DNA of 64,000 bases from Bacilli bacterium (lineage in GTDB: Bacteria; Bacillota_I; Bacilli_A; RF39; UBA660), in NCBI GenBank assembly GCA_017548925.1, contig JAFYYX010000001.1:424852-488851 (forward strand). The letters run 5' to 3'. The position numbers and the translations under genes are program-made. The notes beneath the pieces are model-generated. The model ran no database searches. It worked only from the letters and a program-made list of their open reading frames with translations, and had not been told where the DNA came from. This document shows, piece after piece, positions 60,384-64,000 of the stretch; position 1 is the stretch's first letter; each line of letters opens with the position of its first letter.

Positions 60384-61461
60384 TTTCAAAAGCAAGAGTT
60401 TTTGAATTAGTAATTAAATCATATATATAAGATGCTTTAATTTCACATTTAAACTGTTCACTATTAATATCAGGATTAATAGGTAGTATTAAATCATCCC
60501 TAATATTACTTAAGTATTTCTGACCATTTTGAGTAAATCCTAAAACTTTAGTGTAATCTAAAGTATAGGATTTTTTTTCTACATTAAGAAGTATATGAAC
60601 AAGCATTCTTGATATTTTATTATATGTATATCTTTTAGATTTAATTAAATATATTAAATCATCTCTATTAAATGCTTTTAATACTTCTTTTTTTAGTTTA
60701 TTTTCTATTCCTTCATCAACTGTTAGAATATTCTCTAAATGATTATTAGTAAGTATTTCATAACAAAGTAATTCAAATTGTTTTTTAATATTTATATCAA
60801 CAATATAGTCTTCCTTTTTATATGGAATATATTTATCAATATTTTCTTTATTTAAGATTCTATTTCTTATATTAGATGCACTAACTAAGTCTTCATCTAA
60901 ATCATCATCATGAAATGAATTAGTTCTCTTAATAGTTTCAAATTCTATTTCAAAATTATTATGTAGTACAGCTTTAATATAACTAATGCCAAGTAGATCA
61001 TTAGGATTAAAATCAAATTCAACATTAAGTGCTTTTGCAAGTGCAGTAGGATAGTTAACTCCTTCTTTAAGTTCTTCTTTAACTCTATTATCAAATTCTG
61101 GATCATAAAGCTGCGTTCTAGCAATTTGTTCAAGCATGCTTACATCATTTGATTCAGAACCAAAGATTATTTTATCTACATTAAAATTATTAAGTATTTT
61201 AACAGCCGCTTCAGCAAATATATCAGCAGCTTGTGTTCCAAATAAAGCAGGTAGTTCAACAACAATATCAACACCATAATCAAGAGCAAGTGATACTTTA
61301 TCTTCTTTAGTTAGAAAAGAAGTTTCACCACGTTCTGAAAAGTATCCATTAAGTGCTAAAACAATAATGCTTTTAGGATATCTTCTTTTTATTTCATCTA
61401 TATGATATTTATGTCCATTATGAAAAGGATTGTATTCACATATAATTCCTATAACTTCCAT
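60358..61461 (-). CDS. tmcAL: tRNA(Met) cytidine acetate ligase TmcAL
   Basis: A 367-residue protein of the YlbM type, which forms N4-acetylcytidine at the elongator tRNA(Met) anticodon from acetate and ATP. GIICEYNPFHNGHKYHI gives the nucleotidyl-transferase H-x-G-H motif; FGSESNDV, and SYIKAVLHNN follow. The start is ATG 61461 with AAGAAGGTAG upstream; an earlier ATG lies before that site. It is one of only two normal-size minus-strand genes here. It sits next to DUF177-rpmF, as ylbM does in Bacillus. Confidence 0.92.
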   Translation of the reverse strand: MEVIGIICEYNPFHNGHKYHIDEIKRRYPKSIIVLALNGYFSERGETSFLTKEDKVSLALDYGVDIVVELPALFGTQAADIFAEAAVKILNNFNVDKIIFGSESNDVSMLEQIARTQLYDPEFDNRVKEELKEGVNYPTALAKALNVEFDFNPNDLLGISYIKAVLHNNFEIEFETIKRTNSFHDDDLDEDLVSASNIRNRILNKENIDKYIPYKKEDYIVDINIKKQFELLCYEILTNNHLENILTVDEGIENKLKKEVLKAFNRDDLIYLIKSKRYTYNKISRMLVHILLNVEKKSYTLDYTKVLGFTQNGQKYLSNIRDDLILPINPDINSEQFKCEIKASYIYDLITNSKTLAFETRNKPIMR

Positions 61462-61563
61462 AGTATCTACCTTCTTATACATATTTTATCATATATGTAA
61501 ATAAAATACATTATGCTTTAATATAAACATTTATAAATGATATAATAATTCTAGGTGAATAAC

Positions 61564-62043
61564 ATGCAAATAGATTTAAATAAATTAAATGTATCAGATA
61601 TAGTTATTGATGAATCATTAACTATAGATAATGAACTTTATAAAAATACATCAATTAAAGAATTAAAACCTGTTAAAGTATCAGGTAAAATTTTTTACAA
61701 TATATCAGATGAAATAGAACTTGATGTTGATGTAGAAGGCATTATGATACTTGAGGACTCAATTACACTAGATCCAATAGATTATCCATATTCATTTCAT
61801 ATAAATGAAATAATATCAAGTGAAAATGAAGAAATTAAAGAATATTATCAAAATAGTAAAAATACACTTGATATTATGCCTATTTTATGGCAAAATATTG
61901 TATTGGAAGTTCCGATTTCAATTACGAAAGAAAAAGATGCTCATCTTTCTGGTGAAGGTTGGGAGCTTAATAATGATAAAGAAGATAATATAGATCCAAG
62001 ACTAGCTGAACTTAGTAAGCTACTTGAAGAAGGGAAGGAGTGA
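61564..62043 (+). CDS. YceD/DUF177-family protein
   Basis: A 159-residue acidic protein of the DUF177 (YceD/YlbN) family, almost always just upstream of rpmF, as here. VSGKIFYNISDEIELDVDVEGIM lies in the middle and IDPRLAELSKLLEE at the end. It functions in 23S rRNA metabolism in the studied cases. The cysteine pair of some members is absent. ATG 61564 is used with AGGTGA upstream. Confidence 0.88.
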   Translation: MQIDLNKLNVSDIVIDESLTIDNELYKNTSIKELKPVKVSGKIFYNISDEIELDVDVEGIMILEDSITLDPIDYPYSFHINEIISSENEEIKEYYQNSKNTLDIMPILWQNIVLEVPISITKEKDAHLSGEGWELNNDKEDNIDPRLAELSKLLEEGKE

Positions 62044-62049
62044 GACAAG

Positions 62050-62241
62050 ATGGCAGTACCTTTTAGAAGAACTAGTAAAACTAAAAAAAGAATGAGAAGA
62101 ACTCATTTAAAGAAAGAAGTAGGAGCTTTAACAACTTGTCCTAAATGTGGAGCTACAATTAGACCTCACAGAGCATGTCCTAAATGTGGATACTACAAAA
62201 ATGTTGAAGTAGTTAAAGTTAACAAAGAAGAAGAAAAATAA
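62050..62241 (+). CDS. rpmF: 50S ribosomal protein L32
   Basis: A 63-residue L32. AVPFRRTSKTKKRMRRTH is the family N-terminus. C-P-K-C-G and C-P-K-C-G-Y are the zinc-ribbon pairs, so this is the zinc-binding (C+) form. The C-terminus (EVVKVNKEEEK) is a little longer than usual. It follows DUF177 by six bases and ends the operon. Confidence 0.96.
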   Translation: MAVPFRRTSKTKKRMRRTHLKKEVGALTTCPKCGATIRPHRACPKCGYYKNVEVVKVNKEEEK

Positions 62242-62261
62242 TTCTTAAAAACTAATATAAA

Positions 62262-62299
62262 TTAAGAAACTTTACATATGGTGTAAAGTTTCTTTTTTT
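62262..62299 (+). terminator. Rho-independent terminator after rpmF
   Basis: AAGAAACTTTACA and TGTAAAGTTTCTT form a 13-bp stem, then T residues. Confidence 0.92.
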
Positions 62300-62323
62300 G
62301 TGTAAAAAATTTAACAAAAACTA

Positions 62324-62352
62324 TAGACAACCAGGCATATTTTTAGTAATAT
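62324..62352 (+). promoter_or_regulatory. Promoter of the dcw cluster
   Basis: TAGACA (62324-62329), a 17-base spacer and TAATAT (62347-62352). It drives mraZ; the MraZ boxes begin inside the -10. Confidence 0.65.
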
Positions 62353-62390
62353 AGTGGTAGACAGTGGCAGATAGTGGAAGAAAGTGGGGG
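62351..62390 (+). promoter_or_regulatory. MraZ-binding repeat array
   Basis: Four AGTGG boxes in a strict 10-base period (62353, 62363, 62373, 62383), each preceded by A or C and two bases. MraZ in other bacteria represses its own operon by binding tandem TGGG- or AGTG-type repeats upstream of mraZ, so these are its operators. Confidence 0.85.
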
Positions 62391-62397
62391 ATTTCTT

Positions 62398-62832
62398 ATG
62401 TTCATGGGCGAGTTTCATCACAACATTGATGACAAAGGAAGACTTGTTATTCCCAACAAGTTTAGACTTGAACTAGGAGAACGTTTCATTATTACACGTG
62501 GTCTTGAAAAGTGTTTATACGCTTACTCAATGACTGAATGGAATAATATCGTTGCCAAGTTAAAACAATTACCGTTTACGAAGAAAGACGCACGTACTTT
62601 CATCAGATCTTTCTTTTCTGGAGCTGCTGAGTGTGAATTTGATCGACAAGGTCGTATCAATATTACCTCCCCATTGGTTAGTTACGCCGATTTAACGAAG
62701 GAATGCGTTGTAATCGGCGCTAACGACCGACTTGAAATATGGGGTAAAGCAAATTGGGACAATTTCTTTGAAGAAAATAGTGAGAAATTAGAAGATATTG
62801 CGGAAAATTTATTTAACGAGTTGGATATCTAA
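62398..62832 (+). CDS. mraZ: Transcriptional regulator MraZ
   Basis: A 144-residue MraZ. ATG 62398 gives [19 protein letters not shown], the family start; a second, internal copy of the AbrB-like fold reads [14 protein letters not shown] near residue 83. It is a ring-shaped repressor of the division and cell-wall cluster. Four operator boxes are directly upstream. Its stop overlaps the rsmH ATG by one base. Codon use is less A+T-biased than in most neighbours. Confidence 0.97.
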   Translation: MFMGEFHHNIDDKGRLVIPNKFRLELGERFIITRGLEKCLYAYSMTEWNNIVAKLKQLPFTKKDARTFIRSFFSGAAECEFDRQGRINITSPLVSYADLTKECVVIGANDRLEIWGKANWDNFFEENSEKLEDIAENLFNELDI

Positions 62833-63743
62833 TGCATTACAGTGTTATGTTATCTGAAGCTATTAAAGGTTTAAACATAAAAGACGATGGGAAATATGTT
62901 GATTGTACTTTAGGTTATGCCGGACATAGTAGTGAAATTCTAAAGCGTTTGAAAAGGGGTTTTCTATTCGCCTTTGATCAGGATATGGAAGCAATAAAGT
63001 ATTCTGAGAAAAAATTAAGTGAAATATCTTTAAATTTTAAAATTATTCATTCCAATTTCGAAAATATGAAAGAAAAACTAAATGAGGAAGGTATAGATAA
63101 AGTCGATGGTATTTTATTCGACTTGGGTTTATCTTCACCTCAAATAGATGATGCATCTAGAGGTTTTTCATTCATGAACGAAGCAAGACTTGATATGCGT
63201 ATGGATAAAGAAGCTAAAAAAGACGCATATATGGTCGTGAATAACTATTCTAAAGAGCAGCTTACTGAAATTTTCTTTAAGTATGGTGAAGAAAAGTTAA
63301 GTAGTGTTATTGCTAAGAAAATAGTTGATTCAAGACCTATTAATACAACGACAGAATTAGTAGAAGTCATTAAATCAGCTGTTGGGGCAAATTACTTCTT
63401 TAAATCTCATCCAGAAAGAGAAATATTTCAAGCAATAAGAATTGAAGTAAATGATGAACTTAAAGTTCTAGAAAAAGTGTTACCTGATGCAATAGAAATG
63501 CTAAATAAAGGTGGAAGAATATCAGTTATTACTTTTCATTCTTTAGAAGACAGAATAGTAAAACAAATATTTAAAAAATATAGTGAAATTGATCCAATAT
63601 TTAAAGGAATGCCAGATATTCCTGATGAGTATAAACCCAAAATTAAATTAGTAAATAAAAAACCAATTCTTCCAAGTGAGGAAGAACTTAAAAATAATTC
63701 GCGTAGTAAGAGTGCAAAACTAAGAATAATAGAAAGGATATAA
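62832..63743 (+). CDS. rsmH: 16S rRNA (cytosine1402-N4)-methyltransferase RsmH
   Basis: A 303-residue SAM-dependent methylase for C1402 of 16S r[14 protein letters not shown] opens it; YVDCTLGYAGHSSEILKR is the SAM-binding motif, FDLGLSSPQIDDASRGFSFM the catalytic loop, and VITFHSLEDRIVKQIFK the C-terminal motif, with NNSRSKSAKLRIIER at the end. Full length. It is translationally coupled to mraZ and followed by ftsL after three bases. Confidence 0.97.
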   Translation: MHYSVMLSEAIKGLNIKDDGKYVDCTLGYAGHSSEILKRLKRGFLFAFDQDMEAIKYSEKKLSEISLNFKIIHSNFENMKEKLNEEGIDKVDGILFDLGLSSPQIDDASRGFSFMNEARLDMRMDKEAKKDAYMVVNNYSKEQLTEIFFKYGEEKLSSVIAKKIVDSRPINTTTELVEVIKSAVGANYFFKSHPEREIFQAIRIEVNDELKVLEKVLPDAIEMLNKGGRISVITFHSLEDRIVKQIFKKYSEIDPIFKGMPDIPDEYKPKIKLVNKKPILPSEEELKNNSRSKSAKLRIIERI

Positions 63744-63746
63744 TCT

Positions 63747-64000
63747 ATGAAAAAAGTAGCAAAAAGAAGAGTTAAATTCTTAAAAGGTGAAAAATTTATG
63801 TATGGTGTTCTTGCAGTTATGATTTTAGCTATTCCTATTGCTAAAGTATGTACTCAAGCTATACTTTCTGAAAGTAATATTAAAGTTGAAAGAATGAGAA
63901 AAGATATTAATAAACAACAAAGATATAATGAAAGTTTGAGTATGAAAATAAGTGAACTAGCTTCACTTGAAAATATCGAATCTATTGCAAATGAACTTGG
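63747..64000 (+). CDS. ftsL: FtsL-like cell-division protein, cut by the window end
   Basis: ATG 63747 is three bases after rsmH. The visible 84 residues have a basic N-terminus (KKVAKRRVKFLKG), one membrane helix (about residues 18-37, YGVLAVMILAIPIAKV) and then a coiled-coil start (ERMRKDINKQQRYNESL). The position in mraZ-rsmH-ftsL and the bitopic layout support FtsL, although FtsL sequences are poorly conserved. No stop is reached. Confidence 0.75.
   Translation, partial: MKKVAKRRVKFLKGEKFMYGVLAVMILAIPIAKVCTQAILSESNIKVERMRKDINKQQRYNESLSMKISELASLENIESIANEL

Noticed and set aside
1-64000. CRISPR arrays, tRNA or rRNA genes, IS elements, prophage modules
   Set aside because: No regularly spaced long repeats, no tRNA TΨC-type arms with acceptor pairing, no transposase or phage structural genes were seen on reading both strands. 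Dedicated tools could still find a tRNA I missed.

Overview
The window is a strongly A+T-rich stretch of bacterial chromosome, almost entirely on the + strand and very densely packed. TGA is used as a stop (for example the gene ending at 40798), so the code is standard. A signal peptidase I, a lipoteichoic-acid-synthase-like enzyme, the start of a dcw cluster (mraZ-rsmH-ftsL), YvcK, DUF177-rpmF and tmcAL point to a walled Gram-positive of the Bacilli. My guess is an uncultured gut lineage such as RF39 or Erysipelotrichia; that is inference. I see no rRNA, tRNA, IS element, prophage or CRISPR array.

Layout. 0-6.9 kb: a translation operon (YgjP-type peptidase, SpoU methylase, rimM, trmD, small protein, cdd) followed by rplS with a possible leader RNA and lepB. 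7-21 kb: polysaccharide deacetylase, HAD hydrolases, a TIR-TM-repeat protein, an orphan PRAI-like protein, a SemiSWEET-like protein, HExxH and HD proteins, and a frameshifted MBL-fold gene. 21.4-24.3 kb: a TetR regulator divergent from an MMPL/RND permease across a perfect 32-bp palindrome. 24.4-33 kb: a cluster of nucleotide-type enzymes (FGase-like, histidine phosphatase, Nudix, NADAR), then rbgA, rnhB, an LtaS-like enzyme and topA. 33-36.3 kb: two exported proteins, one with an NPKTN-type anchor. 36.8-39.4 kb: ppdK. 39.5-54.9 kb: an accessory stretch rich in unknown small proteins, many ending in short basic R-x-R tails. 55-64 kb: polA, mutM, tmcAL, DUF177, rpmF, mraZ, rsmH and a partial ftsL.

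The most interesting signals are not named gene families. (1) Two paralogous loci, immediately upstream of ppdK and of polA, each combine a minus-strand 22-codon hydrophobic peptide gene, a TTGAAA-16-TATAAT promoter about 96 nt upstream of it, and a convergent plus-strand RNA of about 75 nt ending in a strong terminator. This is the layout of a type I toxin-antitoxin system, and the peptides match no family I recognise. (2) Four scattered promoters carry the same element, TCTA-N7-TAGA, centred near -42 and at fixed distance from an extended -10 (TGnTAnnnT). Each drives a small unknown protein with a basic C-terminus, which suggests an undescribed activator regulon. (3) Some of these proteins share domains: a CxH...CIKC putative zinc domain in three proteins, and an LTYxE repeat duplicated within one protein and also seen in the 19.1-kb gene. 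An XRE-CYTH fusion lies among them.

Terminators and promoters are fused through much of the window: the T-tract of one gene's terminator runs within 4-10 nt into a TGnTATAAT promoter of the next. All calls come from reading the sequence. No database search was possible.
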